From assembly GCA_900696485.1 (NCBI GenBank), contig CAADGG010000105.1, positions 1 through 59,112 on the forward strand: a stretch of 59,112 nucleotides of DNA, written 5' to 3'. Shown one piece after another: positions 41,700 through 50,216 of this stretch. Positions within the stretch are counted from its first letter, which is position 1. Each line of letters begins with the position of its first letter. This DNA comes from an uncultured Pseudomonadota bacterium. Its GTDB lineage: Bacteria > Myxococcota_A > UBA9160 > PR03. Made by a program: the position numbers and the translations under genes. The notes below the pieces were generated by a model. The model saw only the letters and a list, made by a program, of their open reading frames with translations. It did not search any database and was not told the origin of the DNA.

Positions 41700-44573
41700 A
41701 TGCTGCGTGAAGCGCTGCAACGGGCGCCCGATCCGGAGCGCGCCACCCGGCTCGCCGAGCGCCTGCTCGCCGCCGTGGACCCCGCCGCCCTCGAGGCCGT
41801 CGCCCACGAGGCCCCGGCCGGTCTCGCGCGAGTCATCCGCGCCGGTTGCGGCCTCGCGCCGTTCCTGGGCCCGTGGCTGCAGCGCCATCCCGCGTGGCTG
41901 CTGGCCGTGGCCCGCGACGACCTTCGCCAGCCGCTCGCCGGAGATGGGCTGCGCACGGAGCTCACCGCGCGGCTCGCTGCGGCGCCCGATGCCGACGCGA
42001 GTCGCATCCTGCGCGAGACGAAGTACCGCGCCTTCACCCGCATCGTGACCCGCGACGGGGACGAAGAACTCGTTCCGCTCGCGCGCAGCGGCGAGACGCT
42101 GACGGAGCTGAGCGTCCTCGCGGAGGTGTTGCTCGACGCGGCCCTGCGCATCGCCCGGGCCCGCGTGAGCGCTCGCCACGGCCCGCCGACCTGGCGGGAT
42201 GCCAGCGGTGCCGAGCGGAGCGCCGGCTTCTGCGTCCTCGGCCTCGGCAAGCTCGGTGGGGAGGAGCTGAACTTCTCGTCCGACGTCGATCTCGTGTACG
42301 TCTACGAGGCCGTATCCGACGAGACCGGCGGCCCCCAGCCGCTGGTGCCGTCCGACTACTGGACGCGCGTGTCGCGCGAGTTCGGCGCGCTGGTCGCCGC
42401 CGACACCGAGCACCGTTTCCTCTACCGCGTGGATCTCGACCTGCGACCCGAAGGTGCCCAGGGCCCCGCCGTCCTCTCCGACGAAGCCCTCGTCGGCTAC
42501 TACGAGACGGCCGCGGACCACTGGGAGAAGGTGGCGTTCATGAAGGCCCGGCCGGTGGCCGGAGATCACGCACTGGGCTGGCGCGCGGTGCGCACGGCCG
42601 CGCCGATGATCTATCAGGCCGCGATGGACTACGCGGGCGTGCAGCGAATCCGCTCGCTCAAGGACCGGATCGGCGCCGAGCGCGGCGCGCGCGGCGACGG
42701 CTTCGACGTCAAGCTCGACCCGGGCGGGATTCGCGACATCGAGTTCACCGCACAGGCCCTGCAGTTGCTGCACGGTGGACGCATCCCCCAACTGCGTGAT
42801 CGCTCGACGCAGCGTGCGATCGAACGCCTCGCCGAGGTGAAGCTGCTGCCGGAGGCGGATGCCGCCCGACTGCTCGCTTCCTACCGTTTTCTGCGTCGGA
42901 TCGAGAACCGGCTCCAGATGGAGGAAGAGCACCAGGTCCATCGCCTGCCGCAGCGGCCCGAGGCGTTGCGGCGACTCGCCCGGGCGGTCGGCTTCACCGG
43001 GCCGGACGCGACCGACCGCTTCGTCGCCGACCTCGAGAGCCGACGCGAGGACGTGCGCACCTTCGCCGCATGGGTCCGCGCGGAGGGGGGCTCGCAGGAG
43101 GAGATCCTGCAGCTGTTCGCGCGCCATCAGCCGGCTCTGCTCCGCTCGACGGCGACCCGCCCGATGATGGAGTCCCTGGCGGAGGCGTTCGCCCGCGAGA
43201 TCGCCGCGTCGACGGATCCGGCGCTTGCGATGAACAACCTCGACCGCTTCGTCGCGGGCGTGGCGGGGCGGCGTTTCTACTACGAACTGCTGCTCGACCG
43301 CCCGGAGCTGGTGGGGCGCCTCGCGGCGCTGTTCGCCGGCTCTCGCTGGCTGTCGGCGACGCTCGCCCGCCATCCGCAGCTGATCGAGCCGCTGTTCGCA
43401 GACCCGGAGCTGCTGCTGCTGAGCCGCGCGCAGCTCCGCGCCGACCTCGCGGTCCTGCGGTCCGAGCAGACCGGCGACGGGGGAGCGGACTACGAATCCG
43501 AACTCGATGCCCTGCGCCGCTTCGTGCACCGGCAGATGATGAACGTCGGGCTGCTCGACATCGACCAGAAGATCTCGCGGGCCGACGCCGAGACGGCCCT
43601 CAGCACGATCGCCGAAGTGACGCTCGAGGCCGCTCTCGAAGTGGCGCGCAACGAGGTCGCCCGCACGCGCGCGCCGGCGACCGGCGCCGCCACGGCGCGT
43701 TTCCTGGTGATCGGGATGGGCAAGCTGGCCAGCCGTGAGCTTTCCTACGGCAGCGATCTCGACCTGATCTTCGTGTACGACCTGCCGACTCCGGACGGCG
43801 ACGCCGCGCTCGAGGCGCAGGAGCACTGCGTGCGCATCGCCCAGCGGCTGATCTCGGTGCTGGAGACGCCCACCACGCAGGGCAGTTGCTACGAGATCGA
43901 CTCCCGACTGCGGCCGTCGGGCAACCAGGGCGCGCTCGTGACGTCCCTCGCGGCGCTGCGCGCGTACCATGCGAGAGAAGCCCAGGTCTGGGAGCGTCAG
44001 GCGCTGCTGCGCGCGCGCTCGATCCTCGGGGATGCCGAGGCGGCGGCGGACTTCGAGGAACTGCGCCAGAACGCGTTGCGGCAGCCCCTGCCGGCGGATG
44101 CGGCGGCGGAGATCCACCGGATCCGGCTGCGCATGGAGTCCGAGCTGGCCCACGAGTCGCGTGGCCACCGGGACCTCAAGCGCGGCCGCGGCGGACTGCT
44201 CGACGTCGAGACCGCCGTCCAGTACCTCCAGCTACGGCATGCCGAAGAGGCCCCCGACCTGCTCGCGGTCGAGCGGACCGAGACGACCCTCGAGCGGTTG
44301 ACCGCGCACGGGTTCCTGGCCGCTGCGTCCGCCGCGACCCTCCGGGAGGGCTGGGACTTCCTGCAGCGGCTGGCCAGCCGGCTGCGCATCGTCGAGAACC
44401 GCTCGATCTCGGAGGTCGATGCCGGCAGCTCGGAACTCGACGCCGTCGCGCGACGACTCGGCTACGTCGCCGGCGCGCGCGAGGCCAGCGCCCGCGCGGC
44501 ACTGCTCCGCGACTACAACCGTCACACCGAGGCGATCCGGCAGGCCTATCTGACCATCCTCGGCGTCGCCTGA
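41700..44573 (+). CDS. glnE: Bifunctional glutamine synthetase adenylyltransferase/adenylyl-removase
   Basis: 957-aa enzyme that adenylylates and de-adenylylates glutamine synthetase according to nitrogen status. Two nucleotidyltransferase domains are present: LGLGKLGGEELNFSSDVDLVYVY near residue 179 (removase half) and IGMGKLASRELSYGSDLDLIFVYD near 673 (transferase half), each with the G-S/D-x-D metal site. A helical regulatory domain lies after each (LKDRIGAERGARGDGFDVK; LKRGRGGLLDVETAVQYL). ATG 41700 is selected over TTG 41673 because GGGGAGACGAG precedes it at ideal distance. The 3' end overlaps nth by 28 bp. Confidence 0.95.
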   Translation: MLREALQRAPDPERATRLAERLLAAVDPAALEAVAHEAPAGLARVIRAGCGLAPFLGPWLQRHPAWLLAVARDDLRQPLAGDGLRTELTARLAAAPDADASRILRETKYRAFTRIVTRDGDEELVPLARSGETLTELSVLAEVLLDAALRIARARVSARHGPPTWRDASGAERSAGFCVLGLGKLGGEELNFSSDVDLVYVYEAVSDETGGPQPLVPSDYWTRVSREFGALVAADTEHRFLYRVDLDLRPEGAQGPAVLSDEALVGYYETAADHWEKVAFMKARPVAGDHALGWRAVRTAAPMIYQAAMDYAGVQRIRSLKDRIGAERGARGDGFDVKLDPGGIRDIEFTAQALQLLHGGRIPQLRDRSTQRAIERLAEVKLLPEADAARLLASYRFLRRIENRLQMEEEHQVHRLPQRPEALRRLARAVGFTGPDATDRFVADLESRREDVRTFAAWVRAEGGSQEEILQLFARHQPALLRSTATRPMMESLAEAFAREIAASTDPALAMNNLDRFVAGVAGRRFYYELLLDRPELVGRLAALFAGSRWLSATLARHPQLIEPLFADPELLLLSRAQLRADLAVLRSEQTGDGGADYESELDALRRFVHRQMMNVGLLDIDQKISRADAETALSTIAEVTLEAALEVARNEVARTRAPATGAATARFLVIGMGKLASRELSYGSDLDLIFVYDLPTPDGDAALEAQEHCVRIAQRLISVLETPTTQGSCYEIDSRLRPSGNQGALVTSLAALRAYHAREAQVWERQALLRARSILGDAEAAADFEELRQNALRQPLPADAAAEIHRIRLRMESELAHESRGHRDLKRGRGGLLDVETAVQYLQLRHAEEAPDLLAVERTETTLERLTAHGFLAAASAATLREGWDFLQRLASRLRIVENRSISEVDAGSSELDAVARRLGYVAGAREASARAALLRDYNRHTEAIRQAYLTILGVA

Positions 44574-45202
44574 GCGCGCCCCCGCCGGGCTGCCCACACA
44601 CAGATGGGACAGGCCGTCGGATCGTGGCCACGGGCCGGACAATGCTCGCGGCCGAAGTAGAGGATCTGGAGATGCCGGCGCGCCCATTCCGAGGCCGGGA
44701 AGACGCGTTCGAGGTCGCGCTCCGTCTGCACGACGTTGCGTCCCGACGACAGTCCCCAGCGGGAGGCCAGCCGGTGGATGTGCGTGTCGACCGGGAACGC
44801 GGGCTGCCCGAACGCCTGCGCGAGGACGACGCTCGCGGTCTTGCGCCCGACGCCCGGGAGAGCCTCCAGCTCGTCCCGGCTCGCCGGCACGCAGCCGGCG
44901 TGGCGATCCACCAGCTGCTGCGAGAGCGAGCGCAGCGCCCGGGCCTTCTGCGGGGCGAGGCCGCAGGAGCGGATCGCCGCGAGGATCCTCGCCTCCGGCA
45001 GCCGCGCCATCGCCGCGGGCGTGCTCGCGAGGGCGAACAGGCCCGGCGTCACCTGGTTCACGCGCGCGTCGGTGCACTGCGCGGACAGCACGACGGCGAC
45101 CAGCAGCGTGTAGGGATCCGCGTGTCGCAGCGGCACCGGCGGCTGCGGGTAGAGACGATCGAGGATCGTCCCGATGCGCGCCGCTTTCTCCGCGCGCTTC
45201 AT
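44546..45202 (-). CDS. nth: Endonuclease III (DNA glycosylase/AP lyase)
   Basis: 218 aa. Helix-hairpin-helix LPGVGRKTASVVLAQ near residues 114-128 contains the catalytic Lys, and FPVDTHIHRLA the catalytic Asp. It removes oxidised pyrimidines and nicks the resulting abasic site. The iron-sulfur region reads EHCPARGHDPTACPIC: only three cysteines with a C-x9-C-x2-C spacing instead of C-x6-C-x2-C-x5-C, so the cluster may be absent or altered, a variant known in some lineages. The ATG overlaps the stop of the NYN-LOTUS gene (ATGA), so the two are coupled. Confidence 0.93.
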   Translation of the reverse strand: MKRAEKAARIGTILDRLYPQPPVPLRHADPYTLLVAVVLSAQCTDARVNQVTPGLFALASTPAAMARLPEARILAAIRSCGLAPQKARALRSLSQQLVDRHAGCVPASRDELEALPGVGRKTASVVLAQAFGQPAFPVDTHIHRLASRWGLSSGRNVVQTERDLERVFPASEWARRHLQILYFGREHCPARGHDPTACPICVWAARRGRAQATPRMVR

Positions 45203-45954
45203 GCCTCGGTCAGACGGACCTTGTAGTTGCCGCGGCTCGAATCGTAGTCGAGATGGATCAGGCCTTTGGTCTCCGCCGCCTGCAGCAGGTCACTGAACGA
45301 GCGATAGCCGTGCTGCGCCTCGTTGAAGCCCGGATCCACGCGGCGCATGGTCTGCTTGATGATCGAGCCCCAGATCGGGTCGTAGTCCTGCTCGAGCGAG
45401 CGGACGATCTCCACCAGCCGATCGAGGGCCACATCGGCGGGTCCCTGCTTCTCGCGGCTCTTGCGGCGCGCCGGGCGTTCGGTCTGGGCCTTCACGAGAT
45501 CGTCGTAGAAGATGAACTCGTCACAGCTCGCGACCAACAGCTCCGAGGTGGAGTTGCGCACGCCGCAGCCGATCACGCGCTTCTCGTTCTCCTTGAGCTT
45601 CGAGACCAGCGGAGAGAAGTCGCTGTCGCCGGACAGCAGCGCGAACACATCGATGTGGCTCTTCGCGTAGCAGAGGTCGAGGGCGTCCACGACCATCCGG
45701 ATGTCGGCGCTGTTCTTGCCGCTCTGCCGCGTCTGTGGGATATCGACCAGCTCGACGCCCTGGCCGTGGAACTCCCGGACGTGCTCGTGATAGCGGCTCC
45801 AGTCGCAGTACGCGCGCTTGTAGACGATGCGGCCCTTCTCGAGCAGGCGTTTCAACACCAGATCGATCTGGAAGCGACCGCCTTTCATGTCGCGCGCGCC
45901 GAGCGCCAGGTTCTCGAAATCCACAAAAACGGCGATCAGCGGTTCCTCGGACAC
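45199..45954 (-). CDS. NYN-domain (PIN-like) nuclease with C-terminal LOTUS/OST-HTH domain
   Basis: 251 aa. The N-terminal NYN domain has FVDFENLALG, SADIRMVVDALDL and LLSGDSDFSPLVSKLKE, placing the conserved acidic residues of PIN-like RNases (LabA/DUF88 type). The C-terminal 80 residues (IWGSIIKQTMRRVDP, YRSFSDLLQAAETKG, NYKVRL) match the OST-HTH/LOTUS fold that binds RNA, often G-rich. A role in RNA decay or quality control is likely but unproven. GTG 45954 has GGGGGA upstream; TAGAGT at 45981-45986 is a candidate -10. Coupled to nth. Confidence 0.88.
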   Translation of the reverse strand: MSEEPLIAVFVDFENLALGARDMKGGRFQIDLVLKRLLEKGRIVYKRAYCDWSRYHEHVREFHGQGVELVDIPQTRQSGKNSADIRMVVDALDLCYAKSHIDVFALLSGDSDFSPLVSKLKENEKRVIGCGVRNSTSELLVASCDEFIFYDDLVKAQTERPARRKSREKQGPADVALDRLVEIVRSLEQDYDPIWGSIIKQTMRRVDPGFNEAQHGYRSFSDLLQAAETKGLIHLDYDSSRGNYKVRLTEA

Positions 45955-46038
45955 CCATCGTCCCCCGGGTTGGAACGCGGACTCTACCCCGCGCCCCGAT
46001 CGGGGGCTAGGATCCACCGGCGCCGAAGGGGGCGAGGG

Positions 46039-46440
46039 ATGAGCGTCGGATCGGACATCGAGGCGGAGTGCGGGCGCTGCGGCAAGACCTGGCACATCGT
46101 GATCGCCATGATCGACGGGCGCGTTGCGCAGGTCGAATGCGGCGAGTGCCACAAGCGGCACCGGATGCGCTCGACCGACACCGCGAAGCCGCGCGCACGC
46201 AGGGCCACCGCAGCGGCCCCGACCGGAACCCGCCGCGTCGTCGCGGCCAAGCCGCAGGTCGAAGCCGATCCGAGCCGGCCCCCGCGCTTCTACGACGCCA
46301 GCGAGACCTACGTGCCGGGCGATCGCGTCGAGCATCCGGCGTTCGGTCCCGGGGTCGTGGAACGGATCCTCGGCGCGAGCAAGGTGCAGATCTTCTTTGC
46401 CGGCGGTAGCCGGGTGTTGGCGCAGCGGCGCGACGGCTGA
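46039..46440 (+). CDS. Zinc-ribbon protein with small C-terminal beta domain
   Basis: 133 aa. A four-cysteine zinc ribbon near the N-terminus is C-x2-C (AECGRCGKTW) and C-x2-C (VECGECHKRH). A basic low-complexity linker (KPRARRATAAAPTGTRRV) follows. The C-terminus, YVPGDRVEHPAFGPGVVERI, resembles the small SH3-like beta module at the ends of UvrD-type helicases and in CarD-like regulators. Likely nucleic-acid associated; no known name. ATG 46039 has GGCGAGGG immediately upstream and a TAGGAT -10-like element at 46008. Divergent from the NYN gene. Confidence 0.65.
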   Translation: MSVGSDIEAECGRCGKTWHIVIAMIDGRVAQVECGECHKRHRMRSTDTAKPRARRATAAAPTGTRRVVAAKPQVEADPSRPPRFYDASETYVPGDRVEHPAFGPGVVERILGASKVQIFFAGGSRVLAQRRDG

Positions 46441-46462
46441 GCGGCACCGCGCACCGGCCCGC

Positions 46463-46482
46463 CCCCACTGGACGGGGCGCGC
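46463..46482. terminator. Possible stem-loop between convergent genes
   Basis: CGCCCC and GGGGCG arms around a short loop, between the zinc-ribbon and LLM oxidoreductase stops. No T-tract. Confidence 0.25.
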
Positions 46483-46494
46483 GCCTCGTGCTCG

Positions 46495-47406
46495 CTACGC
46501 CTCCGCCTTCAGGAACCCGCGCGTGCGCTCGATGCAGCCGGTCTCGGCCGGAAACAGGCTTGCGGCGAAGTGCGTGACTCCGGCGTCGCGCAGCCTGCCG
46601 AGCCCCGCGCGGACGGCGGCCTCATCGCCGACCAGCGCGACATCCCCGGGCTGCGCGGCGCCTTCGCGATCCAGCATCGCGCGGTAGCTCGGCAGTTGGC
46701 CGTAGATCGCGAACGCCTTGCTGGCGACCTCGCGCGCCGCCGCCGGATCGGCCGTGATCGCGATCGGCAGCGCGGCGACGACGCGCGGCGCGGGACGCCC
46801 GGCCTGCTCGGCGGCACGCCGGATCGTCGGGACGGTGTGCTCGGCCAGCGTCTTCACGCCCGTCATCCACGTCGCCGTGCCGTCGGCGAGCCGGCCGGTG
46901 AGCTCGAGCAGCTTCGGGCCGAGCGCCGCGACGAGAACCGGCACCGGCGTCCCCCCCTTCACCTGCAAGCCGGCGTTCACCCGGTAGAGCTCACCGGAGA
47001 AGGCCGCTGGCTTGCCCTGCACGAGCGGCATCAGCACCTCGAGGTACTCGCGCATCTGCTTGGCCGGATGCGCGTACGACAGGCCGAGCATGTCCTCGAT
47101 CACGACCTTGTGCGAGAGCCCGATCCCCAGCGTGAAGCGCCCGCCGCACGCGGCCTGTGCCGTCAGCGCCTGCTGCGCGATCGCGAACGGATGCCGCGGC
47201 GGCGCCGGAGTCACGCCGGTCGCCAGCTCGATCCGGCGCGTCTCCCGGCCGGCCACCGTGAGCACGGAGATCGCGTCGAATCCGAAGATGTTGGGCAACG
47301 AGAAGAAGGCGAAGCCGTCGGCTTCGGCGGCCTTCACCTCCGCGACGAGATCGTCGAGGCTGGCTTCGGGCTTGCCAGCGACGAGACTTCCGAGTCCGAT
47401 CTTCAT
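46495..47406 (-). CDS. LLM-class (luciferase-like) oxidoreductase
   Basis: 303-aa TIM-barrel flavin or F420 enzyme. It begins MKIGLGSLVAGKPEASLDDL and has IELATGVTPAPPRHPFAIAQQAL, FTLGIGLSHKVVIEDMLGL and VPVLVAALGPKLLELTGRLADG, the pattern of F420-dependent LLM proteins of the TIGR03564 kind. Whether the host makes F420 cannot be judged from this window; FMN is possible. ATG 47406 has GGGAGAACGCC upstream. It lies downstream of prfC on the same strand with about a 50-bp gap. Confidence 0.88.
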   Translation of the reverse strand: MKIGLGSLVAGKPEASLDDLVAEVKAAEADGFAFFSLPNIFGFDAISVLTVAGRETRRIELATGVTPAPPRHPFAIAQQALTAQAACGGRFTLGIGLSHKVVIEDMLGLSYAHPAKQMREYLEVLMPLVQGKPAAFSGELYRVNAGLQVKGGTPVPVLVAALGPKLLELTGRLADGTATWMTGVKTLAEHTVPTIRRAAEQAGRPAPRVVAALPIAITADPAAAREVASKAFAIYGQLPSYRAMLDREGAAQPGDVALVGDEAAVRAGLGRLRDAGVTHFAASLFPAETGCIERTRGFLKAEA

Positions 47407-47456
47407 GGCGTTCTCCCGGTGTTGGACCCTCGTGGTCGAGGATCGTGCAGACGATC

Positions 47457-49088
47457 TCAGCGCTCCCCGGCGGCCTCGCCCCCCGGCTGGACCGCATCGC
47501 CGGTCTCGGCCAGCACCAGTTCGGGGTACTTGTCGCGCGTCACCTGGAGGTTCCACGCCGAACGGAACAGCAGGACCGGGTGCTCGTCGCGGTCGCGCAC
47601 CACCTGCACCGATTCCGAGAAGCGGAAGGCATCCGGATCGAAGCCGGCCCGCGGCCAGCGGGCGATCGTCCACGGCAGCGGCGTCAGTTGCAGCGCCACG
47701 CGGTACTCGCTCTCGAGGCGATGCTGGAGCACCTCGAACTGCAGCGGTCCGACGGCGCCGAGAATCGGAGCCGAGCTGCCGGCGCCCGGCTCGCCGAAGA
47801 TCTGGACGACCCCCTCCTGCGCCAGTTGCTCGAGACCCCGGGACAGCGCCTTGCGCTTCATGACTTCTGCGACCTCGACCCGGGCGAAGTGCTCGGGAGA
47901 GAAGCTCGGGATCCCAGCGTAGACGAGGCTCGGCTCGTCGGACAGCGTGTCGCCGATCCGGAAGATCCCCGGATCGAAGAGGCCGACGACGTCGCCCGGG
48001 AAGGCCTCTTCGACCTCCTCGCGCTCCTGGGCCATCACGAGAGTCGAGCGCGCCAGCCGGACGGGTTTTCCGGTCCGCGTGTGCACCGTGACGGCGCCAC
48101 GCTCGAAGCGACCCGAGCACACGCGCAGGAACGCGATGCGATCGCGATGATCCGGATCCATGTTCGCCTGGATCTTGAAGACGAAGCCGCTGAACGGATG
48201 CTCGACGGGATCGATGAGGCCTCGATTCGAGCGCTGTGGGCCGGGCGGGGGCGCGAGCTCGAGGAAGCGGTCCAGGAACGGCAGCACGCCGTAGTTGGTC
48301 AGTGCGCTGCCGAAGAAGGTCGGCGTCTGCCCACCGGTCGCGACCGCCTGCCGGTCGAAGCGGACACCCGCCCCTTCGAGCAGTTCGAGCCCGTCGACGA
48401 CGGCTTGCGCGAACGGACCACACGCCGCGCGGACGTCGGCACTGTCCGGCTCGCCGTCGATCCGGGTCTCGTCCACCTCCAACGTTCCGTGCCGTCCTCC
48501 ACTGAACAACAGCGCCGCGCGCGACAGCCGGTCATAGACGCCGCGGAAGTCTCGGCCCATCCCGATCGGCCAGTTCAGCGGCACGGCGTCGATGCCGAGC
48601 ACATCCTCGATCTCGCTCATCAACGCGAGCGAATCGCGCCCCTCGCGGTCCATCTTGTTGACGAAGGTGAAGATCGGGATCCGGCGCAGCCGGCACACCT
48701 CGAACAGCTTGCGCGTCTGCGCCTCGACGCCCTTGGCGGCGTCGATCAGCATCACGGCGGCATCGGCCGCGACCAGCGTGCGGTAGGTGTCCTCGCTGAA
48801 GTCCCGGTGGCCGGGCGTATCGAGCAGGTTCACGCGGCACCCGCGATGTTCGAAGTGCAGCACCGACGAGCTGACGGAGATGCCACGCTGCTTCTCGAGT
48901 GCGAGCCAGTCGCTGGTGGCGTGGCGGGCGGCCTTCTGCGCGCGGACCGCGCCGGCCTCGCGGAGGGCGCCGCCGTACAGCAGCAGCTTCTCCGTCAGCG
49001 TGGTCTTGCCGGCGTCCGGGTGCGAGATGATCGCGAAGGTCCGTCTTCGCGCGACCTCGCGCGCGAGCGTGCGCCGGTCAGCGTCCAT
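47457..49088 (-). CDS. prfC: Peptide chain release factor 3 (RF3)
   Basis: 543-aa translational GTPase that removes RF1/RF2 from the ribosome after termination. G1 is ISHPDAGKTTLTEKLL near residue 22. DWLALEKQRGISVSSSV is the switch region, LLDTPGHRDFSEDTYR is G3 and FVNKMDREGRDSL is G4. The C-terminal FEVLQHRLESEYRV segment is typical of RF3. Length is normal (E. coli 529). The REP palindrome at 49109 lies 20 bp upstream of its ATG, between it and the MaoC gene. Confidence 0.97.
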   Translation of the reverse strand: MDADRRTLAREVARRRTFAIISHPDAGKTTLTEKLLLYGGALREAGAVRAQKAARHATSDWLALEKQRGISVSSSVLHFEHRGCRVNLLDTPGHRDFSEDTYRTLVAADAAVMLIDAAKGVEAQTRKLFEVCRLRRIPIFTFVNKMDREGRDSLALMSEIEDVLGIDAVPLNWPIGMGRDFRGVYDRLSRAALLFSGGRHGTLEVDETRIDGEPDSADVRAACGPFAQAVVDGLELLEGAGVRFDRQAVATGGQTPTFFGSALTNYGVLPFLDRFLELAPPPGPQRSNRGLIDPVEHPFSGFVFKIQANMDPDHRDRIAFLRVCSGRFERGAVTVHTRTGKPVRLARSTLVMAQEREEVEEAFPGDVVGLFDPGIFRIGDTLSDEPSLVYAGIPSFSPEHFARVEVAEVMKRKALSRGLEQLAQEGVVQIFGEPGAGSSAPILGAVGPLQFEVLQHRLESEYRVALQLTPLPWTIARWPRAGFDPDAFRFSESVQVVRDRDEHPVLLFRSAWNLQVTRDKYPELVLAETGDAVQPGGEAAGER

Positions 49089-49108
49089 CGAAAGGATCCT
49101 GCCACGGC

Positions 49109-49191
49109 GTCAAGAAAGGGGCCGGGTTGGATCCGTCAACTTTTTCCCTTCGGGATAAAGCTGACGGATCCAACCCGGCCCCTTTCTTGAC
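49109..49191. repeat. REP palindrome, variant GCCGGG family
   Basis: Opposed REP copies with the core AAGAAAGGGGCCGGGTT and ATCCGTCAAC/GCTGACGGAT near the centre. Outer arms are exact complements; the centre has mismatches (left CAACTTTTTCCC against right GGGATAAAGCTG). It ends 2 bp before the TGA of the MaoC-type gene on the minus strand. Compared with 30198, both arms carry the same base changes. Confidence 0.93.
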
Positions 49192-49193
49192 GC

Positions 49194-50024
49194 TCAGTCG
49201 GTGAAGGTGCAGCGGCCGTTGTCGAGAACGACGTCACCGTTCGGGTTGAAGGTCTGGAAGACGGCGCGCGAGCCGTCGATCCAGAGTTTGACGGTCAGCG
49301 CTTCGCCCGGGAACACGGGCTTCGAGAAGCGGCCTTCCATCGAGCGGAAGCGCGCCGGATCGTTGCCGCACAGCGACGCCAGCAACGCGCGGCCGGTGAA
49401 GCCGTACGTGCACAGGCCGTGCAGGATCGGCTTCGGAAAGCCGGCGATCTTCGCGATGTCCGGATCCGAGTGCAGCGGATTCATGTCGCCGGAGAGCCGG
49501 TAGAGCAAAGCCTGATCCGGACGCGTCTGATACGTGACTTCGTGGTCCGGCTTGCGCGACGGCACCTCGAACGGTTCCTGCGCCGGCCCGCGCTCGCCGC
49601 CGAAGCCACCTTCCCCGCGGATGAATGCGCTCATCCGGTTCTTGAAGCGCAGCTCGCCGGTCTCGGCGTCGACGGACTCGCACTCGAACACCACCAGCGC
49701 GCCCTTGCCCTTGTCGTAGATCCCGGCCACCCGACCCTTGGTGCGGACCGTACCGTTCGGCGGGATCGCGCCGTAGACCTCGAAGGCCTGCTCGCCGTGG
49801 ACCAGCATCGCGAAATTGAACTTGCCGATCCGGTCGAACGGGATCCCGCCCATGCCGACGATCACCGAGAACGTCGGCAGGACGAGCTGGTTCTTCTCGG
49901 TCGAGAACTGCAGGTCGTCGGTGCCACAGCCGACGCCGAGGGCGTACAGGATGGCGTCGCGAAAATTCCAGCTGCGCTCGGTCGGTGTGCCTTCGGCGCC
50001 GACGGCGCCGGGATCGATGGGCAT
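49194..50024 (-). CDS. MaoC-type (R)-specific enoyl-CoA hydratase
   Basis: 276 aa with two hot-dog modules, as in peroxisomal MFE2-type hydratase 2. The C-terminal module has the hydratase 2 motif YRLSGDMNPLHSDPDIAKIA followed by GFPKPILHGLCTYGF, giving the catalytic Asp and His. The N-terminal module (DAILYALGVGCGTDDLQF, VIVGMGGIPFD) lacks the catalytic pair, as usual. Substrates of the family include bulky or branched enoyl-CoAs such as sterol side chains. ATG 50024 has GGAGGATCT upstream and a good TACAAT -10. Confidence 0.92.
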   Translation of the reverse strand: MPIDPGAVGAEGTPTERSWNFRDAILYALGVGCGTDDLQFSTEKNQLVLPTFSVIVGMGGIPFDRIGKFNFAMLVHGEQAFEVYGAIPPNGTVRTKGRVAGIYDKGKGALVVFECESVDAETGELRFKNRMSAFIRGEGGFGGERGPAQEPFEVPSRKPDHEVTYQTRPDQALLYRLSGDMNPLHSDPDIAKIAGFPKPILHGLCTYGFTGRALLASLCGNDPARFRSMEGRFSKPVFPGEALTVKLWIDGSRAVFQTFNPNGDVVLDNGRCTFTD

Positions 50025-50067
50025 CGGGCAGATCCTCCGTCGCTCCGGGGAAGTCGAAGCTCGGGGG

Positions 50068-50073
50068 ATTGTA
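50068..50073 (-). promoter_or_regulatory. Promoter -10 of the MaoC-type gene
   Basis: Minus-strand GGCTACAATCC contains a consensus-like TACAAT about 44 bp upstream of the ATG at 50024, leaving a leader of about 35 nt with a GGAGGA ribosome site. No clear -35 was seen. Confidence 0.5.
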
Positions 50074-50216
50074 GCCTTTCAGACGCCCGACGGTACCGGT
50101 CTCCGGATGGGCCGCGCCGGTGGAAGAGGCTCCGCAGTGCTGCGCGGCGGCGTATGCGGCCGGCCCGGCCGCGACGACGAACCGCGAACCGGGAATGGCG
50201 AATCGGGATGGAGGGA

